Source of the DNA: Pleurotus ostreatus/Saccharomyces cerevisiae fusant
Lineage: Eukaryota > Opisthokonta
Length of the DNA: 15,436 bases
Direction of reading: 5' to 3'
Assembly: GCA_024196135.1 (NCBI GenBank)
Contig: JAMQCK010000811.1
Coordinates: 1 to 15,436 of the forward strand
Shown here: piece after piece, positions 7,475 through 15,436 of the stretch
How positions within the stretch are numbered: the first letter of the stretch is position 1
Layout: each line of letters begins with the position of its first letter
Made by a program: the position numbers and the translations under genes
Notes under the pieces: generated by a model
Database searches by the model: none
What the model saw: only the letters and a program-made list of their open reading frames with translations
Told to the model about the DNA's origin: nothing

Positions 7475-8616
7475 ATGTCCTACAACAACGACAACTCCTA
7501 CGGGTCGTCCAACAACGACTCCTACGGCTCGGGAGGCCGCCAGGGCGGCGACTCCTTCGGCTCGTCGGGCGGCCGTGGGGGCAACGACTCATACGGGTCG
7601 TCCAACAACGATTCGTACGGCGGCTCAGGCGGACGTCAGGGTGGCGACTCGTACGGCTCGTCTGGCCGTCAGACCGGCGGCGACTCCTACGGCTCGTCCA
7701 ACAAGGACAGCTATGGCTCGTCGAACAACGACAGCTACGGCTCCTCGGGTCGTGGCGGCAACGACTCGTCATACGGCTCGTCTGGCCGTCAGGGCGGCAA
7801 CGACTCGTCGTACGGCGACAGCAACAAGGCGTCGTACGGCTCGTCGAACAACGACAGCTATGGGTCCTCTAACAAGGACTCGTACGGCTCATCGAATAAG
7901 GATTCGTATGGCTCGTCGAACAACAACGACTCCTACGGCTCCTCCAACACCGCCTCCGGCCGCGGGGGCATCGATTCGTCGTACGGGTCGTCCGGCAGGA
8001 ACGACAACGACTCCTATGGGTCCTCTAACAAGGACTCCTACGGGTCGTCAAACAACTCTTCGTCATACGGCAACAACTCCTCGTCCAATCGCAACGACAA
8101 TGACTCGTACGGCTCGTCCGGTCGTGACAACTCGTCGTCGAACCGTAACGACAACGACTCCTACGGGTCCTCGAACAAGGACTCCTACGGATCCTCTAAC
8201 AAGGACTCGTCGTACGGCTCGTCTAACAACGACTCCTACGGCTCGTCGAACAACAACTCCTCTAACAACTCCTCGGGCGCTCCCAAGCTCGACGCGTACG
8301 ACAAGGGCGTCAAGTACGCGGCGGAGAAGGCGGGGTTTAACTTGGTGAGTTGTTCTTTTCTTCGATTTCGTGTCTCTTTGCATCCATATATGCGCCCTTC
8401 TCCTCATTTCCCGTGCTTTTCATCTGTCGTACATCATTCTTGTGCATGTATCCCTGCCACATCCGCCCTCCGATGAACCCGCCCACTAACCCCCTCCCAG
8501 AGCGACTCCACCGCGGATAAGATCGGCGACCAGGTCAAGGGCTTCTGTGAGTACTCGATCATCCACTGGCGCATGCACGGAGACTGACAGGTTTCGCAGT
8601 CAACAAGAACAACTAG
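7475..8616 (+). CDS. SYG-rich low-complexity (FUS-like, prion-like) protein with short conserved-looking tail
   Basis: Three exons, 7475-8344, 8501-8546 and 8600-8616, encode 310 residues. Introns are 156 nt (GTGAGT ... CTAAC ... CCCAG) and 53 nt. Residues about 2-272 consist of variants of an 8-residue unit, SYGSSNND or SYGSSNKD, mixed with GRQGGD and GRGGND units. I count about 24 SYG motifs plus one SFG. This is the [G/S]Y[G/S] composition known from FUS-type prion-like domains. RGG proper is scarce, Gln is rare and Asn is abundant. The tail is different: LDAYDKGVKYAAEKAGFNL, encoded before intron 1, then SDSTADKIGDQVKGFFNKNN, a likely amphipathic helix pair. No signal peptide is present, so it is probably cytosolic or nuclear. 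The TATA box, CA-rich leader and C-ending codons suggest high expression. Function is unknown; condensate formation or stress protection are inferences. Confidence 0.87.
7484..8280. repeat. Degenerate 24-bp coding repeat array (SYGSSNND units)
   Basis: Units resembling TCGTACGGCTCGTCGAACAACGAC recur throughout the first exon of the SYG-rich gene, with frequent synonymous changes between copies. The region has long open frames on other strands and frames as a by-product of the repeat; these are not genes. Confidence 0.85.
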
Positions 8617-9030
8617 AGCCGTCGCTGGTCAAAGCCTAGAGCTCTGTCGATGAGCGGACGTCGGCTGGAAGGTTGTAGGATTGGAGTTTGGGGATGACTG
8701 AAGGTTGAAGGGATGATGGAAGGGAAGGACTCGAATGTAACATCGGACTTGTGCCTATGGACTACGAAGCGAGAATGTACTTTTGACGCCCTGGCGGGCG
8801 TGCCACTCATCTATTGCGCGCTTGAACGTGTGTAACCTGTGAATGGCCCGAGCGAACTGTATCACGATGCGAGATGGCGGTGGAGAAGACTGCCATTGTG
8901 TGGACCCACGACATTGTTATCCCATGGGACCGATAACGGACACGCAAGCTTATCTCTCCGCTACCCTCTATCTCCTCCCTCCCCTTCCCCCTTCCCCATC
9001 GACCCTCATACCAGCCTCTCCCCTCTTCAC
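8617..9030. other. Convergent 3' intergenic region
   Basis: This 414-bp stretch lies between the stop of the SYG-rich gene (plus) and the stop of the wax-synthase gene (minus). It should hold both 3' UTRs. I see no gene, no clear AATAAA signal and no strong hairpin. Confidence 0.5.
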
Positions 9031-11235
9031 TCACTTCCCCAGCCCCACAACCCTCTTCAAGATCCACTGATTCACCGCCCCAAAATCCGCGCCCTCGTCC
9101 ATCACGCCCGCGGCGGAGATTGGGTCGATCCACATGGGCAGCGTCGCGCCGAGGAGGGTGAAGGTCCAGAGGACGCTGGGGAGGTGTGTGAGCGTCGTCG
9201 ATACGCGGAGATCAGTATCAAGGAGTTGGGAAGGCTGGAGTCGGTGGAGGAAAGGAAAAGAAAGGAAATCTGTTAGTACAGAGGAAGGAGTGAGGGGAGA
9301 GTACAGAGGAAGGGGTAAAAGAGAGCAGAGGGAAAGGGCAGAGGGGGAACTATGCAAAGGAAGAACAGAAGAAACAGGATTACTCACCCGACCACCCGCC
9401 AGTACCACGCATCCCTCAGGCCCAGCGTCTTCTTCGCGACATGAATCACGCCCCGCTCGAAGATGATAGCAGTGGCCTGCGTGAGGAAGAAGGGGAGGGC
9501 GCGGCTGGCGGACCTGTGCGTGTTGTTAGCAATGTCCGCGTAATCATACTCCAGAAATCGTCCTCAGGCCAGCGAGCTCAGCTCGACCCGACCGGAAGTA
9601 AGCTCCCGCGCGCAAGCCGCCTCCAACTCATAACTCAACCCTCCCACAACTCATTACTCATCCCTCCCACAAACCCGCACCCCACGCACTCACCAACTCC
9701 CCAAAATCCTCGCATCCCCGCTACTATGGATCACGCCCGACACAAAGAAGGTGGCGTAGACCTTGAGGATGCCCCGCGTGAGGGATCGGCTGCGCTTGGG
9801 GGTCGGCGAGGTTTCGTAGAGGGAGGTTAGGCGGTCGCTGAAGAATGGCTTCGTTGATGAAGTGGGTTCCTTGTGGGAGGAGCCGTTCTCGAGGGAGGCC
9901 TTGCCGTTCGCGAGGGAGGCATTGCCATTCGTCGAGGAGACGTTGGCGTTGGCTTGAGAGCCATTGCCGTTCGCATGCCCGACCCTATCGTCGTCCTTCT
10001 TCTCATCGCCCTCAGGCGGTCCATAGAGCAGACATACAAGAACCTCGCCGTGTCTCGTGAGGCACTGCGACCGCCAGTCAGTCGGCACACTCGAGCAGGA
10101 GTTAACAACAACACTCACCCTCCTCAACATCTGATGCCACGTACATCCCCAGACACCTCCGACCGTGCATCCCGCACCCAGCGGACCCATGAGGTGCGGC
10201 CATTCCGTAGGGTCGCCCCAGCCGCCGAGGGAGCGGTTCGTGAGGGCGCCGAGCTATTGAGACTGATCAGCGATGAACACAACCAATCATAAAGCGATGT
10301 GCGCACCAGAACAGAGACAATGCTTAGTATACGATGCCCCATACCGATGGCCGCATAGGCAGAGAAGCCATAGCTTTGCGCAAGTGTCAGCTATGATCCA
10401 AAGTTGTGTTTGACAGCCTCCAAACCACTCACCCCGCCACCGCGCCCACGCGCGTCAGCCAGCCACACGGGTAGCTTCCAAGAGGTAGGCCCTTCGACAC
10501 CCACGCCTCGGATAGAGGACACCACGCGCCCATACTGACAGACGCCAGCGGCGGCCCAGAAGCGGACAACTCGGGTATGCTCCTGCAAATCACGCTCGCC
10601 ACGTCCAGGAGGACGAGGTCGAGGAAGGAGGCCAGGAGCTGGTTGAGGATAAAGGTGAGTCTGGAGGAGCGTTAGTCGCTTTTTAGGACAAAAGCAGATC
10701 GAGCCGGAACCGCGGTTTGTAGTCCGAAGCTTACCTACTATTCGACTTCGGCCTCTCCGCCAGCGCATGCTTCGGCGGCTCGAAATTCCAGCTGATGCCC
10801 CGCGGGTTCATGCGCAGCTGGAGGGCCCAGCACAAGCGATCCCAAGGTGTCATTTCGCTGGGCAGTTTGGTCTGGTTCCTCGCTCGTAACGCGCGGTGCG
10901 GGTCGGTGAGGACGAGCTGATCCACGGCCATGAACCAGATGGAGGTGTAGGCGCTGGCGAGGAAGTAGTCCTATGTAGAAACATCAACGATCAGGGTGAA
11001 GGCCAGTGTGAGTGGCAAGAACTTGTGCGCTCAAAGAGTCGATGGAAATCAAAGAACTCACATTAGGCGGATCACCCGTGCTCGTGTGCATGAGCTGGTA
11101 GTAAATTATGCTGGAAAGCGCGCAGAAGATGATGACGCGTTTCCTGTACGACTGTACGTAGATCCCGAGGACAAAGGCAGCCGTAGACAGAGTCCAAAGG
11201 GTGTTGGTAATGAGGGGAGACGTTGCGGGCTCCAT
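9031..11235 (-). CDS. Wax synthase-like membrane acyltransferase (MBOAT-type)
   Basis: Eight exons: 11235-11062, 10970-10735, 10660-10433, 10373-10307, 10253-10119, 10064-9694, 9513-9388 and 9175-9031. All joins keep frame and the total is 493 residues. The N-terminus has hydrophobic segments (LWTLSTAAFVLGIYV, VIIFCALSSIIYYQL). Family signatures follow: RGISWNFEPPK (about 115-125), DPTEWPHLMG, VWGCTWHQMLRR (His275) and FFVSGVIHSSGD (His393, Asp397), then YWRVVG near the end. The family moves acyl groups from acyl-CoA to alcohols; fungal members include acetyltransferases acting on terpenoids and other secondary metabolites. The acceptor cannot be deduced. A Gly/Asn/Ala-rich hydrophilic insert (about 310-345) separates the WHQ and HxxGD motifs. 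The last two introns are long (180 and 212 nt); the 9175 acceptor was chosen because only it restores frame into VLWTFTLLG. Confidence 0.85.
9221..9370. repeat. Purine-rich tract with a 14-bp direct repeat in the last wax-synthase intron
   Basis: The plus strand is almost all purine for roughly 150 bp (GGAGGAAAGGAAAAGAAAGG and similar). AGTACAGAGGAAGG is repeated at 9275-9288 and 9300-9313. On the gene strand it is a polypyrimidine intron with several AG candidates, which makes the acceptor hard to call. Confidence 0.7.
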
Positions 11236-11660
11236 GGTGGTGCGGGGTCAAGCGGGTATTAGGTGGGGCGTTAGACGTGGCACTGTCGAGTATTGTCCAG
11301 AGTCAAGAAGCGCTTTTAGTGCGTTGGCAGACGTCGAATGGTTTTGTGAGTGATCAACGAGAACAAGCCGGCGAACAGTCGAACTTGATGGCGGCCCGCT
11401 GTGGAGGGATGCAGACCTTCTCTAGGATCTTCTATGGGTATCCTCTGATTTTCGGGGAGAGAAGCTAGACAGAAATCTGAGTCTGAAAGACACGAAAAGG
11501 CCTCGCAAAATGGTCGTCAGAATCGACACGCCTGATGGGCGCTAAACGCAAGCCGTCCGGAAAACTCCGCGGCGCCTACTGCCACGCACGTGCCTCGGGC
11601 CGCCCCACCGCGCCTCTTCCCAATCCTCCACGTCCGCAAGTTCGACTTCAACGACGCAGG
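11236..11660. promoter_or_regulatory. Divergent promoter between wax synthase and small membrane protein
   Basis: This 425-bp region separates two genes facing away from each other. No separate gene is supported. The plus-strand frame stays open upstream of 11661 to an ATG at 11535, so part of it could be coding if the upstream start is used. No TATA box was recognised. Confidence 0.5.
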
Positions 11661-12216
11661 ATGTCGTGGAACTCCCGAACACCTCCCCCGCCTTCCTATG
11701 TGGAGGCTAACCTCCCAGTGATTCTTGGCATAGTGTAAGCTCTCAGACGCATACCTGAAGGTCGCCTCCTAATGCTGACCTATATGACAGCATTCCCCCT
11801 CTCATCCTCGTCGTGTCCTGGTATGCGCGCAAGTGGTACCTCGCGGACAAGCTCAAGAGGACAGGTATCGGCAAGGGAGGTCAGTAATCATAAATCCTTG
11901 GCAGTAGCCCGTCATTGTTAACTTCTGACGCCGCTCTTCAGCACCTGGCTTCCAAACCGGCGTTCGCCAAGTGCGCATCACACCCGAGATCGCTGAGAGG
12001 TTACGACGAGGCGAGGACGTGAGCCCCGCAGAGATTGAGGCAGCATCGCGAGCAGCCGACGCAGCGCCTCCGCCGCCGCCGCCGCGTCCGTACGGGGATA
12101 TCGTTGAGGTGGATTTGCGAGGGCAGAACAACACCACTTCAGAGGAGGAGCCGAACGAGTGGGTGTCTGAGCATATCACAAAAAAGAAGAGCAAAGCGAA
12201 GGGAAAGAGGAGGTAG
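11661..12216 (+). CDS. Small single-pass membrane protein with basic tail
   Basis: Three exons, 11661-11734, 11791-11879 and 11942-12216, give 145 residues. I do not recognise a named family. Residues about 18-36 (LPVILGIVIPPLILVVSWY) form one membrane span after a short Pro-rich N-terminus, followed by a basic stop-transfer region (ARKWYLADKLKR), which suggests an N-out, C-in anchor. Next come a motif-like helix RITPEIAERLRRGEDVSP, a run of seven prolines in PPPPPPRP context, an acidic patch (TSEEEPNEW) and a Lys/Arg-rich end (KKKSKAKGKRR). Intron 1 is 56 nt with a good donor and TGACAG acceptor. Intron 2 uses GTCAGT at 11880; an alternative donor GTATCG at 11865 also keeps frame and removes five residues. 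I prefer the start at 11661 over the in-frame ATG at 11535 because the upstream 42 residues look non-coding. A location in the ER or another endomembrane is likely but inferred. Confidence 0.75.
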
Positions 12217-12727
12217 ACTTGTGAATGGGTTGGGTTTCTGGCCGTATATATGAGATACAATACTAGCCTCGCGGAAAGCCTTATTCCAATATGGACTTGC
12301 AGGCAAGACACCTACCGCTGTATCTGGAGGAAACAAATGCTCAAGCATCCGGATACTACCCTGGTAATGGTCGAATTCATTACGATGAAGTAAACGAGCA
12401 GATAGCATTGACTAGAGGAAAAGAACAGAAGGATCGTGACTAGGTGAGATACGAGAGATAGATAGCAGTCGTGAACAGACAGAACAATTCCGATGTATGG
12501 TACAACGCCCGGCCGGCCGAGTCCATAGACAGAAGGAGAGCTTGGTTTGTGGATAGAGCGTAGTTTTGTCGATATACGTTGTCTGGTTCAGAGAGGACCT
12601 TCATGGGAATATTTTGCTTGGCTTGTGCGTACATAGATCGGGACTGTATTGCGCAAGAGGATAGGCAAGCTACTGTAGGACGAACATGAGCCCAACACCA
12701 TACGGTCGCCAGACGCACGCACCTCCT
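12217..12727. other. Convergent 3' intergenic region
   Basis: These 511 bp lie between the stops of the small membrane protein (plus) and the RING protein (minus). The stretch is AT-richer than its flanks. It probably contains both 3' UTRs. I see no further gene; open frames such as 12440-12718 (minus) have no recognisable features. Confidence 0.5.
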
Positions 12728-15415
12728 CTAGCCGTACCACATCCGGTAGACGCGCGGCCAACCTCGCTCGGGTTGACCTGCGGCGCCCGGTTCCGCCTGC
12801 GCGGCTTCATCGGTCCCCACTTGCGTGGTGCTGCTCCCTTCCGCCGTCTGAGGGGCTGGGTCCTCGACCATCGCCCGCACCTCCTCATGCTCCTGCTGAG
12901 CGTCAACCGAGGTCTGAGTATCGTCGCTACCCTCGGACGGCCGAGAACTACCGGACGCCGTAGCCTCGGTGGAAACAACAGAGGTAGGTGCGACAGTTGC
13001 AGCACCCGCAGCGTCCACAGGGATTGCCTCGCCATCCTGAGCACCCTCGCTCGTCGTAGGCGCCGCCGGACCAGTCGGCGTCGTCGAAGGCTCGCCCATA
13101 AACGGCATCGGCGACCCCCTCACCGCCGACGCCGACGTCGGCACCTCAATCCCCACCGGCAGCGGGCGCACAGAGTCCATCCACGAATCGGACGTGCCAT
13201 AATCATACCAAACCTCCCCAGCATCTCCCCTCCTGCGCTCCAACATCTCTAGACCCATAGGCGGCCGACCTACCGGCACGGGTATATCGAGGAAGGGCTG
13301 CCTGCGCGAGATAGAGGCGGGCAGGTATGGGTCCTGGTATTGGCGTGGCGCGAATGGCGGGATGTCCATAAAATCGCGAGAGGGGTTGAAGGCACGCGCG
13401 CGCATCTCGGCTATGCTGCTTGAACGCTGTGTTTGGGTTGAGACCGAGGACGAAGACGCCGAGGTTGAGGTTGCCGAAGAGGTCGGCGGCGCATTGCTGG
13501 GACCAGCTGATGATGTACCAGTAGCGGCAGCCGAGCTACCCGCGGCAGAAGGACGGCGCATCGAATAGCGCATGCGTTCAGGCAAGTCGCGCATCGCATC
13601 ATGCAGCGAATCATCGAGCGACGAAGTCTCATACGAGCGCAGACGCGCGCGCGCATCCTCGAATGCCTGCAGGCGCATCCGCGCGTCCTCCTCCCGGCGG
13701 GTTTGCGCCTCCCGGACGCTGCGCATACGCGTCTCGATTGCGTGGCGCGCGGGGATATCGCTCGAGGTCCAGGAGCGCCCTTCCTCTCGCTGCTCGGAGC
13801 GTCGGCGCGCAGCAAGGTCGCGGATACGCTGGCTGATCGATGCTTGCTCAGCGCTGATGGCGGCGGCGGAGCGATGCCCTGCTCCGCGAACAGGCTGCCT
13901 GCAAACAGGGCATGTTTGTGCGGTCTGTAGCCATTGCTGCGAAGAGCGGTCAGTGTGGCACTTCGATTAGATGGAGGACAGCGTGCTTACATGCAAACAC
14001 TGCTTATGAAGCCAATGGCGACATCCCGATAGCTTCGTGACTGAATCATCGGCGTTGTACTAAGAGAAGTCAGGCGTGAATGTCATTAAGTTTAGGGAAA
14101 AGAACCTACATCATCCAAGCAAATTGGGCAGTGAACGTCGCTATCTTCATTCTTCCAGTCTTTGTATTGCGCGGTCTCGAGGCCGTCAATTACGTTCTGA
14201 GGCGTTCCCCTATGCCGCGGTTCATATACGCTGAGCCGCATAAGATCTAGCGCTGGGTGTTGAAGATGCTCGTCAAGACGCTGCTAAACGTGACAAGTTA
14301 GAGGCCTCTCGCAGATAGTTAAGGGTCTGTTCGGGAAAGAGAAATACGTCATAGTTAGCTAACTTGCGTGACTTACCTGCCTCTGAAGGCAAGTAAGTCA
14401 GGCCTCGATCGCTCGAAAGTTCGGCGATCTTCGTCAACCTGCCTTGTAAGGCAGGTAAGTTGGGTAACTTCGACGTGTTTCTTTTTCCCGAACAGGCCCT
14501 AAAGTACGAATAACGCACCAGACGTGGCAGAATAGACAGTGGGGTTTCCATATGCGCAGTCCTTGGGAGAACGCGCCTCTGTCGACTTTCGTTGGACGGC
14601 CGGTTCGCGGTGTGCTGCGCCATATCAGAGCCCTGCTGCGGCTCTGGGGCCCCGGCGTGCGCTGGACGTGACGAATTCGAAGCCGCCACATAGTCGAGAG
14701 CTTCTGCGAGCGAGCCAGGTGGTGGCACAACATTCTGTGGCGGGTGTCGTAGTAGCCGCTCGCGAACACTAGGGGGGATTGTCAAGGTCTCTCGAGATGT
14801 GGCTTCCCGACCACGCGCCCTCTCTGTAGGATCCCTACGCTGAAGTCCTTGCGGATCGAGCGGGCGACGTTCGGTCTCGTCTCGTGTAATTTGCCATGAC
14901 GGGCGGGTGCGGCGTTGAGGCGGTTCAGACCCGAACAGACTTGGCGCGTACGGAGGCGGGGGTCTCGACGGTGGCAACATGGTATGGACATCCTGCGCGC
15001 GTCTTAGAGCTTGAGCGGCATCCGATAACGCGGTTCCAGGAGGGCGTTCAGTAGGGGCGATGGCGTGTTCGATGACATCTTCAAGATCATGAGGACGGTT
15101 CGAGGACGAGTCGGCCGGACGCGCTGCTGCGCGATCTTCGCTGTCCAACAAACCCCTGCGGGTACTAGCGAAGGATTCCAGCAAAGCCTGCAGAGTAGGT
15201 CAATGAAAGATCGACAACGAAAACGTAGATTCACATACCCTTTGCAGCAAGACGTCCTCTCCTCCCTGTGTATCTACAGGTGGGATGCTCAGAGGGCGAC
15301 CCGATGTTGACGGCCCCTCAGCACTCGTAGGTATCGACTGTGAGGTAGGCGTGGGCAAGGCCCGACTGCGCTCACCACTAGCGCGCTGCAAAGTATTGTC
15401 CGCCAAGCGCTGCAT
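12728..15415 (-). CDS. RING-H2 zinc finger protein, probable E3 ubiquitin ligase
   Basis: Five exons in the window: 15415-15239, 15187-14519, 14280-14110, 14059-13991 and 13936-12728, total 764 residues. Introns are 51, 238, 50 and 54 nt. The RING-H2 finger is built from three exons: CPIC (Cys333, Cys336), then GCRHWLHKQC (Cys352, His354, His357, Cys360), then CPVC (Cys371, Cys374). This is the C3H2C3 order that recruits E2 enzymes. The N-terminal 280 residues are Pro/Arg/Ser-rich and largely disordered. After the finger comes an Arg/Glu-rich, helix-forming segment (about 380-460) and a long Ser/Thr/Ala/Pro-rich tail ending RVYRMWYG. No membrane span is evident. I took the ATG at 15415, but the frame is open to the window edge, so the N-terminus may be incomplete. 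The second intron is enlarged by a MITE. Substrates are unknown. Confidence 0.88.
14320..14322. other. Target-site duplication, left copy (TAA)
   Basis: TAA immediately abuts the left GGG end of the MITE; the partner copy is at 14500-14502, directly after the right CCC end. Three bases alone are weak evidence, but they agree with the superfamily suggested by the terminal repeats. Confidence 0.7.
14369..14400. repeat. Internal hairpin 1 of the MITE
   Basis: TGACTTACCTGCCT and AGGCAAGTAAGTCA form 14-bp arms with one mismatch around a 4-base loop (CTGA). On the RING gene strand the arm contains CAG|GTAAGT, a perfect 5' splice-site consensus. Confidence 0.85.
14437..14456. repeat. Internal hairpin 2 of the MITE
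   Basis: ACCTGCCTT and AAGGCAGGT are perfect 9-bp inverted arms around GT. The arm sequence is the inverted counterpart of hairpin 1 (ACCTGCCT / AGGCAGGTAAGT), so both hairpins appear to descend from one subterminal motif. Confidence 0.85.
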
Positions 15416-15436
15416 TGTCGTTCGAAAGGGTCCAGG

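Larger units (their letters stand above)
14323..14499. mobile_element. MITE, PIF/Harbinger (Tourist)-like, in an intron of the RING gene
   Basis: A 177-bp non-coding element bounded by 28-bp terminal inverted repeats (14323-14350 and 14472-14499) that match at 25 of 28 positions; the ends read GGGYCTGTTCGGG. It is flanked by a 3-bp direct duplication TAA (14320-14322 and 14500-14502). Inside, the inverted symmetry continues imperfectly (AGTTA, AACTT, TTACCTGCCT), and two short hairpins sit at 14369-14400 and 14437-14456. A GGGCCTGTT-type end with TWA duplications is what PIF/Harbinger and Tourist-like MITEs show. No transposase frame is present, so it would depend on a full-length relative elsewhere. 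Excising it with one TAA leaves a 58-nt intron. Confidence 0.83.

Noticed and set aside
7066..7476. Open frames on both strands in the divergent promoter (97 and 136 residues)
   Set aside because: They overlap the TATA box or leader, have no splice or domain support, and reflect GC-rich DNA with few stops.
7470..8407. Long Arg-rich open frames in other frames and on the minus strand over the SYG gene
   Set aside because: They are shadows produced by the 24-bp coding repeat; composition is pure codon-shift artefact.
2945..11235. A secondary-metabolite cluster (esterase plus wax-synthase-like acyltransferase)
   Set aside because: No synthase, terpene cyclase, P450 or regulator is seen; the two genes are 4.7 kb apart with unrelated genes between.
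1..15436. tRNA, rRNA and CRISPR arrays
   Set aside because: No tRNA B-box (GGTTCRAAYCC) in a foldable context, no rRNA-like conserved segments and no spaced direct repeats were seen by eye.

Overview
The window looks like nuclear DNA of a filamentous fungus, most likely an Agaricomycete (Basidiomycota; the F-box and CE16 styles suggest a polypore-like wood decayer). Genes are dense and interrupted by many short GT-AG introns, mostly 50-60 nt with CTNA-type branch points. Codons favour G/C at third positions. Nothing bacterial, viral or organellar was recognised.

Layout from left to right: (1) a partial, unrecognised gene on the minus strand leaving the left edge (1-602); (2) a three-exon F-box protein, minus (948-2702); (3) a secreted GDSL-type carbohydrate esterase of family CE16, minus, five exons (2945-4347), with an apparent one-base frameshift in exon 1; (4) a single-exon multi-pass membrane protein with two 21-bp minisatellites in its coding region, minus (4981-6285); (5) a 1.2-kb divergent promoter region with ATF/CREB and STRE-like motifs and a TATA box; (6) a Ser/Tyr/Gly/Asn-rich low-complexity protein with about 24 SYG motifs and a short ordered tail, plus (7475-8616); (7) an eight-exon membrane-bound acyltransferase of the wax-synthase (MBOAT-like) family, minus (9031-11235); (8) a small single-pass membrane protein, plus (11661-12216); (9) a RING-H2 E3 ubiquitin ligase, minus (12728-15415), whose second intron carries a 177-bp miniature inverted-repeat transposable element (MITE).

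The MITE (14323-14499) has 28-bp terminal inverted repeats (25/28 matching), a 3-bp TAA target duplication and two internal hairpins, which points to the PIF/Harbinger (Tourist-like) superfamily. Removing the element and one TAA leaves a 58-nt intron, the usual size here.

The genes do not form an obvious operon-like unit or a biosynthetic cluster. They read as ordinary neighbours: protein turnover (F-box, RING), secreted carbohydrate deacetylation (CE16), lipid or small-molecule acylation (wax synthase) and a probably highly expressed disordered protein. The points most worth a second look are the intronic MITE, the esterase frameshift and the FUS-like SYG protein.
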